Assembly: GCA_019973155.2 (NCBI GenBank)
Contig: BPQB01000079.1
Location: 1 to 64,000, forward strand
DNA: 64,000 nucleotides
Source: Phanerochaete sordida
Lineage: Eukaryota; Basidiomycota; Agaricomycetes; Polyporales; Phanerochaetaceae
Reading direction: 5' to 3'
The position numbers and the translations under genes are program-made. Below, piece by piece: positions 37,166-52,060 of this stretch (positions are counted from its first letter, which is position 1; each line of letters opens with the position of its first letter). Below the pieces are notes generated by a model. That model saw only the letters and a program-made list of their open reading frames with translations, was not told where the DNA came from and did not search any database.

Positions 37166-38599
37166 CTAGAAGCCTTTGCTGACATCCGGATACACATCGA
37201 ACCGTCTCTGCGTAGTGACTGGGATTCCAGCGCGAGCTGAGTGGAAGACCTCGGGATCTGCCAAGTCTGTTAGCGAGAACGCAGGTATAGGTGAGCGAAG
37301 CATACCAATGTCGACGAAGAGAACGTCCTCTTTGTGCTGCAGCTCGCCAACAATCTTGCCCCTATGAATAATCGCATCAAGCATGAGCTTGCCCGGCTGT
37401 CTGCGATAGACTTACATCGGATCCGAAACCAGGGAATGACCGTACTGCAATTCACTTAGCAATCCATTTCAAAAAGTCAATAACCACACTCACGGCATGG
37501 TACCCAGCGTTGAGGTCCCGCGCTGGACTGCACATGGCAAAGAAGATCTGGTTGTCCACAGCTCTGCGAGGCGACCGTGTGAGCATGGTTGGGTGGTGAT
37601 AGGGTAACGCACTACCTTGCGCGCTGCAGCAACTCCCAGTGCAGCGGACCCGTCGTCGTGTTGAATGCGCCTGGGTAGATGCAAATCTGTGCACCCTTGC
37701 GCGCAGAGACAGCAGCTAACTCAGGGAAGCGAACGTCGTAGCAGATCCCGAGGCCGATGCGCGCGAAGTCTGTGTCGAAATAGTTCATCGTAGTTCCGCC
37801 AGTCAGCGTCTCGCTTTCCTGTAGAAGCATTCGTTGAATTGCACAGTTGAACAGCAGCTGAGCATACCTTGAACTTGATTTTCCCAGGAATGTCGATGTC
37901 GAAGAGGTGGACCTTGCGGTGTATGGCGATAAGCTCGCCTATGGGAGCAGATGGGCACAACCCTGCTTTCAGCCACAGCTCGACATACCCTGCGGGTTGT
38001 AGACCGTAGATGTGTTGTACACCTTGCCGTCAGGCGTCTTCTCCGGAATAGAGCCTGTCCCGCGTCGTGCTCAGCTCGTGACGCGAGTAAAGCGGGTGTG
38101 GGCGTACCGCCAAGTAGCCACACTCCTGTCTCCTTGGCTGTCGCGGATAGTAGCTTGACGGACTCGCTCTCGGACTTTGCAACGTCGTATGCTTGACCTG
38201 GCTCGTAGCCGATAGTCTCAGCGTATACGGGGAAGTGCACATGTCCGTATGGCGAGTTGAAACATTCCTAGAGTGTTCACGTCTGTCTAGAAAGCTGTCT
38301 GCAGATGGCTCGTGGGCGTACTGGGAGAACAATAAGATCAGGCTTCTTGCCAGTGGGCCCTCCTTGGGCTGTCTTCAGCACCACATCACGCGCGTGCTTG
38401 AGGTTTGCTGCGTGGAATTAACGTTGTGAGCTCGGGATCCGCGGATGCATACGAGGCACTGACCAGCCTTGTCCGCGCCGATCTGGCCGAGCTGGACGAG
38501 AGCAAGGGTGAATGGCTTAAATGTGGGAGCAGCAGCCATGCTCAACGTTCTGGACAAAGAATGTCTGTGAAGGGAGAGGCGGAGGTAGTGAGAGAACAT
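37166..38599 (-). CDS. NIT2: Nitrilase-family omega-amidase (NIT2-like), with possible mitochondrial and cytosolic forms
   Basis: Hydrolyses alpha-ketoglutaramate and similar amides made by transamination. The catalytic triad is visible: E in [11 protein letters not shown] in [14 protein letters not shown], and C in [10 protein letters not shown]. Two in-frame starts exist. The upstream ATG (38599) adds [15 protein letters not shown], a basic, amphipathic stretch like a mitochondrial presequence. The second (38539) starts [16 protein letters not shown], like typical cytosolic NIT2. About seven introns. The end V-Y-P-D-V-S-K-G-F is read directly. The gene diverges from the lipid kinase gene. 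Confidence 0.88.
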
Positions 38600-39070
38600 G
38601 CTCTGGCTACTCCGAGTCCCAGGGTTAGAATCGCGGACTCGCGGTGCGGGGGTAAAGATAAGATTAGATCAAAGGCCAGTGAAGGCCGATAAGATCTGGG
38701 GACCGTGCCCGCCTCTACGTAGACCCGCGAGATTCACGCCTCCCTTCTGCTCTCCTTACATCTATACCGCTCCCACTCAAGCCTTCGCTTGCTCGTTCTA
38801 CCACACGTCCCCAAATGTCTGTCTTTTTCTGGTGCAAAACATGTCTCTGAAAGCCACCGGAGCACTCGTACGACAGGATCTCTCCCGACCCATGCGGGGG
38901 TCAGATAGCATGCGAAGAAATACACATCAGAGCTTTCAAGCCTGCGCTCGGCCATCGAATGGCGACTTTTACCAGTCATTCGCTGGATGATGCGCTCAGT
39001 AATCCGCCTGCGCTTTCTGCGCGCGTTATCTCGAGCAATGAGTACGTGATCAACTCAGATTCCGACCACC
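38600..39070. other. Divergent intergenic region between NIT2 and the lipid kinase gene
   Basis: The 471 bp contain promoters for both flanking genes. A pyrimidine-rich stretch (about 38735-38800) and short open frames on both strands are present, none with recognisable content. An extra 5' exon for the kinase gene cannot be excluded. Confidence 0.4.
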
Positions 39071-40397
39071 ATGACCCCCGCGAAGAAGACCGCCTTGCTG
39101 GTCATCTGCAACCCTGCTGCTGGTGCGAGGCAGGCCGCTGAGACGTTCGAGCAGGAGCTACTGCCCACGCTTCGCGAGCACGGTCGCGAGCCTGCTCAAA
39201 TCGTCTCGACCGCGAGTCCCGGTCATGCGGGCCAAGTGGTCGTGGATTTCCTCAAAGCTGTCCCCGAACAACAGGTGGACGTTGTCCTCGGATCGGGCGA
39301 CGGGACGCTGCACGAAATTCTCGACGCGATTGATCACGCAGGATCCACGGGGCTGGACAGCCGATTCACCGAGCTCACGTTCGCGCTCGTCCCCTGTGGG
39401 ACCGCGAACGCCCTCTACAACGCGCTCTTTCCCCCCAAGCCCGAGCAAAACGAAGACATCGTCGCAAACGCCAAGGTGCTGTCGATCCGCTCGATGCTGA
39501 GCGATGCCAACACCGCGCGCCCGCTCCAGCTCGCCCGGACCACGTTCGTGCCGCCGAGCACAGTCGACGTGCCCCTGCCGCCCGGTGCACGAACGTCCGT
39601 TGCCGCGGTTGTAACCTCAACCGCCCTCCACGCTTCCATCCTGCACGACTCCGAGGCCCTGCGCGCGACGCACCCCGGCGTCGAACGCTTCAAGCTCGCC
39701 GCGCAGGCGAACATCACCCGCTGGTACAACGCGCGCGCACGGCTCTTCGTGTCGCCACCCGCCGTCCCCGGCGCGACGCTCACGCCTGGCGTCGAGGTGT
39801 ACGATCCCGCGCAGGGCCAGTTCGTGCTGTACAAGGGCGATGCGGCGTCCGCGGACGGGACCGTCGTCGAACTCGAGGGCCCGTTCGCGTACTTCCTCTG
39901 CACGACAAGCGTCGACCGCCTCGAACCCACGTTCCGCATCGCACCCAAGCAATGCTCGTTCCCGCCGCCGCCGCTCGGCAGCCCTGCGACGATGGACCTC
40001 GTCGTCGTGCGCCCGACGCGCGACCCCTCCGTTCTTGACGCCTCCGAGCAGACCCGCCAGGCGTTCGCGCAAAAGTGCATGAGCGTCATGACCGGTGCGT
40101 ACCGCGACGGTGCACACATCAACATGCGCTACGGCCCTGGTGGCGAGGTACTTGAAGGAGAGGGAAACGGGCCCCCAGTGGTGGAGTACTTCAGGTGCAA
40201 CGGGTGGGAGTGGATTCCGGTGAGTGCGCAGCCGCTTTGCCTACAGCGCTGTGCTGACAGTTCTCTAGGAAGCTGCTGATGATGCCGCACATCTTGTTTG
40301 CGTCGACGGCGAGATTCACCACATACAACCCGGTGGCAAAGCCGTGTGTCAAGCGTTGCAGGATTTCGGAAGCGTCAAGATTTCCGTGTATGCCTAA
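39071..40397 (+). CDS. Diacylglycerol kinase-domain lipid kinase (sphingoid long-chain base kinase-like)
   Basis: Phosphorylates a lipid hydroxyl, probably a sphingoid base. The N terminus V-I-C-N-P-A-A-G-A-R-Q is the first DAGK catalytic-domain motif. The nucleotide-binding loop is G-S-G-D-G-T-L-H-E-I-L-D (about 39294-39330), and the second glycine-rich motif is V-P-C-G-T-A-N-A-L-Y-N. The C-terminal domain contains Y-R-D-G-A-H-I-N-M-R-Y. Almost all is one exon; a single intron (from about 40220) joins W-E-W-I-P to E-A-A-D-D-A-A-H-L, and translation ends V-K-I-S-V-Y-A. No membrane segment. About 420 residues, close to short LCB kinase relatives. Confidence 0.83.
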
Positions 40398-40480
40398 AGA
40401 TGTATATCATTATTATCCAAGCCTACGTTCTTGCGCATGTATTCGTATGTGGTATTGGGGAATTGACTCTATGGGATGCC

Positions 40481-41399
40481 TCAAGCAGTGACGTTCCGTG
40501 TCACCTCGCCTGTGAAGACCTTGCTGACGATCTCCTTGGCCTTGATGTGCACCTCCTCGATGGTGGCGGAAGAGTCGATCTGCGCAGCGGTTAGGATACA
40601 ACGCGATGAGCACAACTTCTCACTCACCTCGGCGACCTTGCTCTGCTTGTTGTAGTGCTCAATGACAGGCATCGTCTGCTCGTGGTAGACACGGAAGCGC
40701 TTGCGGATGCTCTCCTCGTTGTCGTCCTCGCGGCCGCTCGTCTCGCCACGCTTGAGGAGGCGCTTGAGCATCTCGTCCTCGGTCGTCGTGAAGAAGAGCA
40801 CGAGGCGCGCCGTGCAGACGTCCTCCTCGAACTTGAGCGCCTGGTCCATCTTGCGCGGGAAGCCGTCGACGAGGAAGCGGCCGCGGCCGTCTGTCCAGCC
40901 GTCCGCGCCGCTGTCCTTGCGCGCCTCGAGGGCCTCGCGCATCGCGTTCTCGAGCAGCTTGATCGTCACCTCCATCGGCACGACCTGGCCCTCGCGGATG
41001 TACGTGCGGATCATCTCGCCGTGCGCAGAGCCCGGGCGGTTCTGCTCCGCGCGCAGGAGGTCGCCAGCTGCGGCGCGAGCGTTCAGAGGGCGCGGCGGGC
41101 GCGAAAGCGCGGAGACGCACCAGACAGGTGGCAGAAGCCAAAGTCCTGGACGAGGCTGGCGCATTGGGTGCCCTTGCCTGCGAGGCTTGCTTTCAGCGTA
41201 CGCATAGCGCGACAGGCAGACGGCACTCACCAGCACCGGGGCCGCCAAGCACAAAGATCACGGTGACCTTCTCGCTGTCAAAGACGGGAGCCGGCTTCGC
41301 CGCCTCGGTAGCGGGCTGGGCCTCCTCCTTCGGTGCCTCCTGGTGGTGGCGGTGGGGGATGTGCAGAGCATCGGCAATCTTCTCCATAACAGTCGGCAT
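40481..41399 (-). CDS. URA6: UMP/CMP kinase (uridylate kinase)
   Basis: Transfers phosphate from ATP to UMP and CMP in pyrimidine nucleotide synthesis. The P-loop V-L-G-G-P-G-A-G-K-G-T-Q-C is split by an intron after G-A-G. Further motifs are A-G-D-L-L-R-A-E, the substrate helix G-Q-V-V-P-M-E-V-T, F-L-V-D-G-F-P-R-K-M-D-Q-A, and the lid region with R-G-E-T-S-G-R-E-D-D-N-E-E-S-I-R-K-R. The N-terminal extension (I-P-H-R-H-H-Q-E-A-P-K-E-E-A) is His- and Ala-rich and not part of the enzyme fold. Three introns. Its start lies only 27 bp after the stop of the next minus-strand gene. Confidence 0.9.
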
Positions 41400-41426
41400 T
41401 GTGGCTATCGCGAGGAATCTGAGAGG

Positions 41427-41666
41427 TTAACGCGTCTTGTTCTTGGGGAGGTCCTCGGGATGGATGGGCGGGATGAAGGGGCTGTCGCGCTGACGAGGTT
41501 GCTGGGATGCGGGATATGTAGCCTCGCGGTGCACGACGAGATAGTAGAAGGCTGCGTAGGAGGCGACAGAGACACCAAGAAAGAGGAGTGGGCTGGGGTA
41601 CTTGCGGTTGCTGGGAGACATAGCCCGAATCGCAGAATCAAGACCCAGTCCCTCAGCGGCGCTCAC
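41427..41666 (-). CDS. Small single-pass membrane protein, conserved-looking, function unknown
   Basis: 79 codons in one exon. A hydrophobic helix L-L-F-L-G-V-S-V-A-S-Y-A-A-F-Y-Y-L-V-V is preceded by basic N-R-K-Y-P and followed by a polar tail with Q-P-R-Q-R-D-S-P-F-I-P-P. Translation may begin at either of two ATGs (41666 or 41621); the second, M-S-P-S-N-R-K-Y-P, puts the helix at a standard position. It resembles short mitochondrial or ER inner proteins of fungi, but I cannot name it. It is divergent from NUP37 with 93 bp between starts. Confidence 0.6.
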   Translation of the reverse strand: MSAAEGLGLDSAIRAMSPSNRKYPSPLLFLGVSVASYAAFYYLVVHREATYPASQQPRQRDSPFIPPIHPEDLPKNKTR

Positions 41667-41759
41667 CTTTCCTCATTTGGGCCGCGGCGGGGCGCCCGTG
41701 CAAGCGCCAGAACCTCGAGGGCCGTCTTCCACTTGTTCTCCGCCACCACCTCTCCCGCC

Positions 41760-43077
41760 ATGGACATTCGATATGACCACGGATCTGACGTGCACGTCGT
41801 ACGCGCAAACCATGACGATGCGCCCGACCTGATTGCCATCGGTGGCGAGCATTCCGTGCAGGTCCTGCTTACCGTATGTCTGCTCCGCGGTACATTGCCC
41901 ATGCATGCTCTGAACTCATCTAGATAGACAGCGACGTCTATTAAGGTCATCGCGAACTTCTATATAGGATGCAGGACCACCGCGCTTGCGTGGTCGACGC
42001 GCTGTACATCGCCGTCAACGACGGACGACTGGTCGATAGAGTGCGTGCTCCCGCCTCCGTACGTCGCGTGGACACTGACTGGCATCTCTACAGACTTGCC
42101 GCGGCCGGCGCAAACTTTGGACTTTATTCTCTCACAAAATCTCATAACGCAGAAGAAGACGTGTTCTCCTTTGGGGGCGGCCTCAGTGGCCACCATGGTC
42201 GAGTCAATGATATGGCCTTTTGCGGTGGTCAGAGCGAGGACAGCTGGCGATATGTCGCGACAGTGTCCGGTGCGTTACATTTACACCTTCGTCAATGCAC
42301 CCTGGCTGAACGACGGCGCAGACGACAAAATGCTGATGGTCTGGGACCTGAACCCCGCCGTGAACATCACGTCCCCTCCGTCGCCCTCCGGCTCGCCAGA
42401 GCCACGCGCGCAGCCGACGGCCTACGTGATCAGCTTTCCCTTCCCGCTCACGACCGTCGCGGCGCACCCGAGCACGAGCAAGGAGTTCCTCGTCGCCGAC
42501 GCGCGCGGCAACATCTTCCTCACCGACTGGCGCACGGACCCGGAGGAGAACGAGCTCGTGTCCTGGCGCAACTCGAGCGTCATCGAGCTCGTCGAGCCGC
42601 GCGCGCTGAGCGACGCCGTCTGCGGCACCGCCGGCCGCTGGGCCGGCTGCGTCGCGTGGCGGCGCGACTCTCCCGACATGTGCGTGTCTGATCTCTCAAG
42701 GCGTCTTATACCTATTCACGGACCTCTGCAGCATCGGCGCCGCGTACGGCTCGCGCTTCGCGCTCTGGGACCTCTCGAAGCTGCAGGGCGGCAAGCCGAA
42801 CGCGGTCGGGCCCACGTTCCCCGACGGCGGGACCAAGTTCCGGTGGTGCGCGACGTTCCCGGACTACTTCGCGGTGACGACGAACAGCACCGCGAAGGGC
42901 GCGGTCGTGCACGTGCACAACACGGGCTACCTCCAGGCGCAGCCGACGGTGTTCAACGTCGCGCCGCGCCCGCTGTACGTGCGCGACCTCGACTTCCTCG
43001 GGGGCAAGGGCATCCCGCGCATCGCCGCGGCGGTCGGCCGCGAGCTCGTCATATTCTACATCGGCGTGGAGTCGTGA
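41760..43077 (+). CDS. NUP37: WD40-repeat protein, NUP37-like nucleoporin
   Basis: A beta-propeller protein matching NUP37 of the Y-shaped (Nup107-160) nuclear pore subcomplex. Visible segments are S-I-K-V-I-A-N-F-Y-I-G-C-R-T-T-A-L-A-W-S (about 41935-41990), G-L-S-G-H-H-G-R-V-N-D-M-A-F-C-G-G, A-T-V-S-D-D-K-M-L-M-V-W-D-L (after an intron) and V-R-D-L-D-F-L-G-G-K-G. These fit WD repeats with GH/D and WD ends. About five introns; the second exon reads correctly only with a T-A-T-S-I-K junction. Family by pattern; a different WD40 protein is possible. Confidence 0.75.
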
Positions 43078-43399
43078 GCACCGTGTCGTAGTCGTGTTGC
43101 TTCGAGAATACAGCGAAATACAATGGGGTGATATATCCTAGAGTGCCAGCGAGCATAATTACCGCAGAGGGTACCGCGAAGGAGGGTAGTAGCTGTGTAC
43201 AAGTCTAGGTATTAGACGACTGTAGGCGTGTCCGTCGTGACGAAGGAGGGGAGGGGAGACAAGCACGTGCAACCGAAAGACCAGCGTAGAATGGAGTAGA
43301 AATGCAGTGACAGGGAGCGTTGCAAAGACAGCAAGAAATCGATAGAGTCCCGACAGTCAATCAAACAAAGCATGAGCAGAGCCCGCAGTCGCAGCCGCG
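43078..43399. other. Convergent intergenic region
   Basis: 322 bp between the stops of the NUP37-like gene and the Zn2Cys6 gene. It holds the 3' untranslated regions of both; no other feature was seen. Confidence 0.4.
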
Positions 43400-46300
43400 C
43401 TACCTCGAGACCATTGCACCATAGCCGCTGTGCGAGTTGCTGTACGGCGGCGGCGGGTACGGGTGGTAGTGGTGGCGCGAGGGGTTCGTGTGCGTGTACC
43501 CGCCGTGGTTCGGCTCGTGGTAGGGCATGCCGCCGGCGGGCGCGCCGTACGCGGCGCCGCCGCCGTCGGCCATGGCGGGCTGGTAGGGGTTCACGGGGAG
43601 GTACGCGCTCGCGTCGTCGCCGAGGCCGATCTCGCGGAGCATCGTGCGGTAGTACGTCGCGTCGCTCTCCGTCGGCGGCGAGTACGGCTGCTGCTGCTGC
43701 TGCGGCGAGGTGTACGACGGGTGCTGCTGCTGCTGCTGGGGCGGCGGCGCCTGCGGCGGGAGCGAGTGCTGCGAGGAGCTGCTCGCGAAGGGGTATCCGG
43801 AGATGCTGCTGCGCACGGAGGAGTCGGGCGCAGAGGGGTATTCTGGGTCGCGGAGATGGGAATGGCTATGCGAGCTGGACATGGAGGGGGGTGGGGGAGG
43901 AGCAGACGGAGAAGTGGGGTAATGATACGAGTGGTGGTCGACGTGCATCGAGTGCTGGGGATACGCAGACGGCGGAGAATGCACCGACGACGGCGCCGAA
44001 GAGTATGTTGAAGCTACTACTTTGTTAGTTAGGTTGTTTGATCACCGAATCCCCAACAAGACTCACACGAATACCGGGAATCACTGCTGCGTGCGCTTTG
44101 CTGTTGCTGTTGCTGCTGCTGCTGTTGCTGCTGATGGCGCTCCTTCTCGGCCTGCTTTGCACGAAGGGCGTCGTTGGCGATCAGGGTCCTGAGGAAGCGC
44201 GCATGATAGGCCGCGGCGCTCGACGAGCTCGACAGCGTGGACGCTTCGTGGTACGCGTCCGCCGTCTTGGTGATCGTGCTGTAAATCTCCTGGGTGGCCC
44301 CTTCGTGCAATTGAGCGAGCGTGTTGGAACTCCTCAAGAGCTGCCGACAAGAGTAAGTGGTGCCCTCGCTAGGCTCGGAAAAGCTGAATACCTTCAGCAG
44401 GAACACGGCGGCATACGCCGTCATCGTCGTGGTAGACTCCTGCCCGTAGCGCTGCAGGGGCGGACATGAGCGGTGCACCGTCGCTCATTGCCGGGACACT
44501 CACCAGCATCGCCATCCCCGCAAAGTCCTTCGTGACGATTTGCAAACTCTCCAGCGCGCTGGTGTAACATGCAGACAGTGCGGCGAGGCTGGGGGTAGCG
44601 CGGGAGTTCTGGTTATCACCGTTAGCCTGTGCGCATCACCCGGCGTCCAAGCACTCACCGACGCCAGAGGCCCGTTGATGCCGAAACTATTCAAAAAGAG
44701 CCGCACATACAGCCGGAAGAAGCTCAGGAACGCAAAGTGGAATTTCTCGCCGTTCGCTGTCGGGCGCCCACAGCGTTCAGCGATGGCCCGGGGAGATGAA
44801 AGGGGCGCGCGCACCTCGCTGCATCTCGTGCTGCCACATCTCGCCCCACTGCGTCAGCCTCCCGTTGCAGTTGCGCAGCAGGACGTCGTAGTTCATGTCC
44901 GTGTGCTGGCCCTGAGTGCCCCGGCCCGTGGCGAACGTATCCGTGGTTTCCGAGGCAATCAGCCGCAGCTGCACAAACGCCGCGACAATGACGTCCTCCG
45001 GGCGGATGGGCGCGCCGCCCTCCTCGTGCCAGGTTGTGGAGTGCCGGACGAGCTCGCACTCGGGGAGCATCCACTGCCGGCCTGTCTGTGTGCTGAGGCT
45101 GCGGTCGTGCACAAACAGCACGAGGTACGTCCGCTCGCGGTTCCGCCGCTCCAGGAACTGGCGGTCCGTTTCGTCCGGCGTCCGCTTCTCGACGTAACGG
45201 TTGAGCCCTAGCTCCACGGCCATCCGACAGGCATATCCGATGTAAGCCCAAGTCCGGTTGTCGTCGGGTTCCCGCCAGTAGGTGAGGCAGGCGAAGGCCT
45301 GGCAAACTTCGACGCGCTTCCACTGCTCGGCAAACGCCTTGACGGCATATTCGTTCGCCATCTGCCGCACCGTCTTGTACGACGGCTCGTCGAAGAACTT
45401 GCAGCAGGCCATGATGATCGTCGTGAAGAGGAACGGACACCGCGAGCGGATGTAGTTGACCGTGTGCAGCGCCGGGTCGAACAGGTTGATGAAAGGATTC
45501 AACCGGAGGAAGTACAGATCAAAAAGGATTTCCGCTCGCCGCTCGTCGATGATCCCAGCGGAGATAGGGTCCGAGAGCGACTGCAGACCGGCAAGGGCGC
45601 TGACGGGCGGCGAGTGGGCGCGCGGGACGTGAGGAGAGCGCGGGCGCGTGTCATCCACCGTCTGGCTGCGTTCGGACGTCGGCCGTGACGGCGGCGGCTC
45701 GTAGGGTTCCGGGTTGAGAATGGTCTTGAAGAACTTAGAGTTGCGCTGCTCTTGTGTGATGAGCTCCTGCGGGAATATTTTCCCTTCCGCTTTCTCAGAG
45801 TCCTCGCGGTCCTCTTCGCGGGCTGCGCGCGACGAGCCGGGCACGGGGCCACCCTCGTAGTTGGGCGGCAAATTGAGCGGCGGGAGCTCGTTGCCCGCGA
45901 AGCGATCTGGGGCCCGTGTCTCTGGAGGGTAGGTGAGAGAGCTGGAGTCTGCGTTCTGCGACTTGAGCTTTGCGCTGTTGAGGCCTTTCTCGAGGCGGCG
46001 CAGCATCTTTGAGGCCTCGGACAATCTATAAAACAAGCTCAAGATGGGCGCACAGAGTCACATGAGCAGGGCCTACTTGGATCCTGGCTTGCGTCCGCGG
46101 CGGTGCTTCTCGAATATGCACCTAGCGGCGATATTAACGGGTGGCCTGTCGGACACCGGGTGGAATGGCGACTCACTCTGTACCCGAGCGCTTGCAGCGC
46201 TGACAAGGCTGGCCTTCTTCCGCACCCACGCACTTCATCTGCGGGGCGGCCTATCAGCGATAGCGGTTCAGGGTGCAGGGCCGGGCACCTACTTTGGCTG

Positions 46301-46496
46301 CCCTGCAGACGGTGCAGGCCCTCGCTCCTCTGACGACGGGAGGCTTACTGGAGGCCGGCGGGCACGTGGTGAGGATCTGGGTTGGGTCATTAAGCAGGCG
46401 AGGAGCGCACTTTTGCTTCGCGAGGTCCGCGGCGGGCGGCGAGGCAGAGGCTTCTGGGCCAGGCGAGGAGCGTGCAGCAGACGCAGGCTGGTCCAT
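43400..46496 (-). CDS. Zn2Cys6 transcription factor with fungal-specific middle homology domain
   Basis: A nuclear DNA-binding regulator. The zinc cluster is spread over three exons: R-A-C-T-V-C-R-A-A-K, M-K-C-V-G-A-E-E-G-Q-P-C-Q-R-C-K-R-S-G-T-E, and C-I-F-E-K-H-R-R-G-R-K-P, giving the standard six-cysteine spacing. A linker and coiled coil follow (L-S-E-A-S-K-M-L-R-R-L-E). The large exon 44777-46042 encodes the fungal transcription-factor domain (A-E-I-L-F-D-L-Y-F-L-R-L-N-P-F, A-C-L-T-Y-W-R-E-P-D-D-N-R). The C-terminal third has a run of about 12 Gln and a Ser/Pro/His/Gln/Tyr-rich tail. About 870 residues and six or seven introns. Target genes cannot be told. Confidence 0.85.
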
Positions 46497-49208
46497 GGCG
46501 CAGGCAGGGCGGAGGCTGGCAGGCAGGCAGGTGGGGTGCGGCGCGGCGGCGTGGCGGGACAATGCGGGGGACGCGGGGGAGGGCAGGGACGGCTAGGGAC
46601 ACGGCGTGCTCGCTGTCGCGGACGGTGAGCACGAGGGGAGGCGATGGTGGTGGGGGAAGCGAGAGAGCGGACGGGGACGAGGACGGTTTGAGTGTGTTTG
46701 ATGTGTGTGGGCACGAACGCGGCGATAGTCACGCTTCATGGGGGAATTCACCGGGGCGCGGTCACAGCCTGTGACAGGGCCCGCCGCCGGCAACCCAGGC
46801 GGATGCCCCGATCGGGACGGTTTGCGTCACAGGCGGTCACGGAGGCTGCCTGGGGAAACGCCGGAGGAGAATTCACCGGTCGGCGGCTATCTGGCCAATC
46901 GGCCACTATATCATTTCACCCGTTCTGGCCAAACGCCCGGGTCGCTTTTGATACCCGCTCGATCTTCTCGGTCCCGCCGGGAGCCTCAAAGCCCTTCCCC
47001 CTGGCCTCCAGCTGGCCCTCTGCCACCGCCCACCGCGACGCTGACAGAGCCTGCGACAGCCGGCACCCAGCTCTATCACACCCCGCCTGTCCCTGCCAGC
47101 TCGGGGACCTCCTCCTCCGCGAAAACCCCTTCCAGCGAGGCCGTCCTCCGAGGCGTGGACAGCGGGCTCAGCCACATGTGGACCCACAGTCGCTGCCGAC
47201 ACACGCGGCGGCCAGCAGCGGGATCCGCAATCGGGTCGTTTCATTCGTCGCCACAACGCCCGTCACGCACGCCGTCCGCGGACACGCTCCCCGTTCGTGG
47301 GAGCCCCCTCGGGCGGCGTGCCCTCCAAATGGCTACACGTCGTGTGCACCCTGCGTCGGAACAGTGATCGGGCTTACGCATCGTCTGCTGGGCGACACGC
47401 CTGTGGGCAAGATGCAGCGCTGCCTCCGAGACGGAACGCAGCAGGCGAACCTTACGCCAGGCGCATAACGCGAACGCGGCGAGATCGGAAAGAGCCTGCA
47501 CGCGCACTGTTGTGCCGGCCGCGTGACCTCGCGCGGGCGAGCATCGCGCCCCGGAACAGCGTCTGCACCCCGCAGACCTCGGGCACGGCTACGGGTGATG
47601 GCGGCGATGGCACTGCGCTAGGTTTCCGCCGGGCACAGCAGGCTACCAAAGCTTCCGCCGACAAGGTTCGCGGCGTATTCTGAGCGTATATCATCGCGGC
47701 CCTGTGCGTGCGCTGCGCGCGCGGACGGCGTGGACCTGCGCATGGGACAATGCCGATCGAAGCGCAAGCGTGTCAGGCCGCCCCCTGAGCGCAGTCGAGG
47801 CGAGCGTGACGGCCGCGCGGGCTGCCGCGCGTGTCCCCGGCGGAGGCATTCAATCACTGATTGAGCTGCACCGAGGCACCGGAGCGAGCCGCCCTCTGCC
47901 ACGCTCCCCGCGCCCGGCCTCTCGCCTGCGCCGTCGTCACCGTCACGCACCCCTTCGTACGCGCGTGCGCATCAGCGAGGCCCAGCGTGTGCTGTCACGC
48001 CCCTGGGGGCGGCCCAGCGCGCGCAGCGGCAGGCGGGGTGCCGAGGGCGCGTGCCGGACCTGGGTATACAGACTGCTGCCCTGGGCGGCGACGCTTGGGA
48101 CGCCGCGGGAGCCGGGCGGGTTACCACGCTGGGCCGGCGCAGATCCCGCGCCGCGCCTGGCGGACGCGGCATGACGGAAGGCGGCAGCGCCAGGGGACAC
48201 GCCTGTCACGCACCGCGCGCGGGAGCCCCATTACCAAGCAGCCTGCACCAGCAGCGGACGCGGGGGGTGGCGCGCCTCGGGTCAGAGCTCACAGCGCGCG
48301 CGCGCGCGCACGAGCGTCGCAGCAGTCAGCATCCAAGACCGCGCCCGCAGACACCCGCCGTGGCGCGTGCGGTGCGGGCGCCAGCCGTCGCGCACCAGAC
48401 ACGGCGCGAAACGACTTGGCGGGGGGAGCCCGCCCGGCGTGGCGATCGCACGCCGCAGGCGGGTCGGCCGACGGCTGCCATGGGTCTCTGCGCCTGGGTG
48501 CGCGCGGCGCTGGCGCTGCACATTGCAGCGCGGGGCGCGGGGCGGGAGCAGCTGGCGTCGCCCCGTGAGACGTCGGAGGGCAGGGGAGAAACGGTGCACG
48601 GGAGCAGTTCGCGAGGGGGATTGTCAGGAACCGGCGATGGCACAGTGCACGCATCCAGGGGCGGCGGTAGCATACAGTGGCTGCGCAGGCCGGGTGTGCC
48701 ATTGCAGGAAAGCCGTACGCTTGAGACGCACTGCAGGTGACGCCCTTATCCCAGTGTGGGCGAGGGGCCTGCTCCATGCGGCTGCTCCCTCTCACGAGCG
48801 GCCATGACCAAGCAGCCGTGTTGCATACCGCGAACAGCCGGCTGCTTTCGGTCTGCTTCTGCCATTGTAGGGAAGACGACCGAGGAGGACGTATCTAGCA
48901 GGACGGTCAGCATCTGCAGGACGTCCGCGATGGAGCGGGACGAATACAAAGGAATACAGTGCTATTTACATCTCACCCAATATCGCTCCTGCACAGGAGT
49001 CACGGCTGTTCGGGGTCCTGTGCAGTCTCCGTTCTGGGCTGGCGACGTGGTCAAGTTCAAGCAGGCAGTGGACCGAGCCGACGCCGGGCAAGGGCGCATC
49101 AATTGATGTCGGCAGTAGCCGCGCTGACTAAGCTGTCCGCGCGCGGTGTAAGCGCCAAAGTTGTCTGGCGGCGACCGCAAAGTCGACGCTCACCATCCGA
49201 CCCGAGCC
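46497..49208. other. GC-rich 2.7-kb region without a supported gene
   Basis: Nearly every frame is open for long stretches on both strands, which reflects very high GC and few stop codons rather than genes. I found no domain motif, splice-consistent gene model, RNA gene or TIR. Notable small items: GAATTCACCGG occurs twice (46744 and about 46870) around CACAGCCTGTGAC/GTCACAGGC sequences, and an alternating GCGCGC tract lies at about 48296-48311. The last part must include the CEF1 promoter and the first part that of the Zn2Cys6 gene. Confidence 0.35.

Positions 49209-52060
<2,852 letters not shown>

Noticed and set aside
46254..48740. Many overlapping open frames of 80-260 codons
   Set aside because: High GC lowers stop-codon frequency in all frames; none shows a domain or splice pattern.
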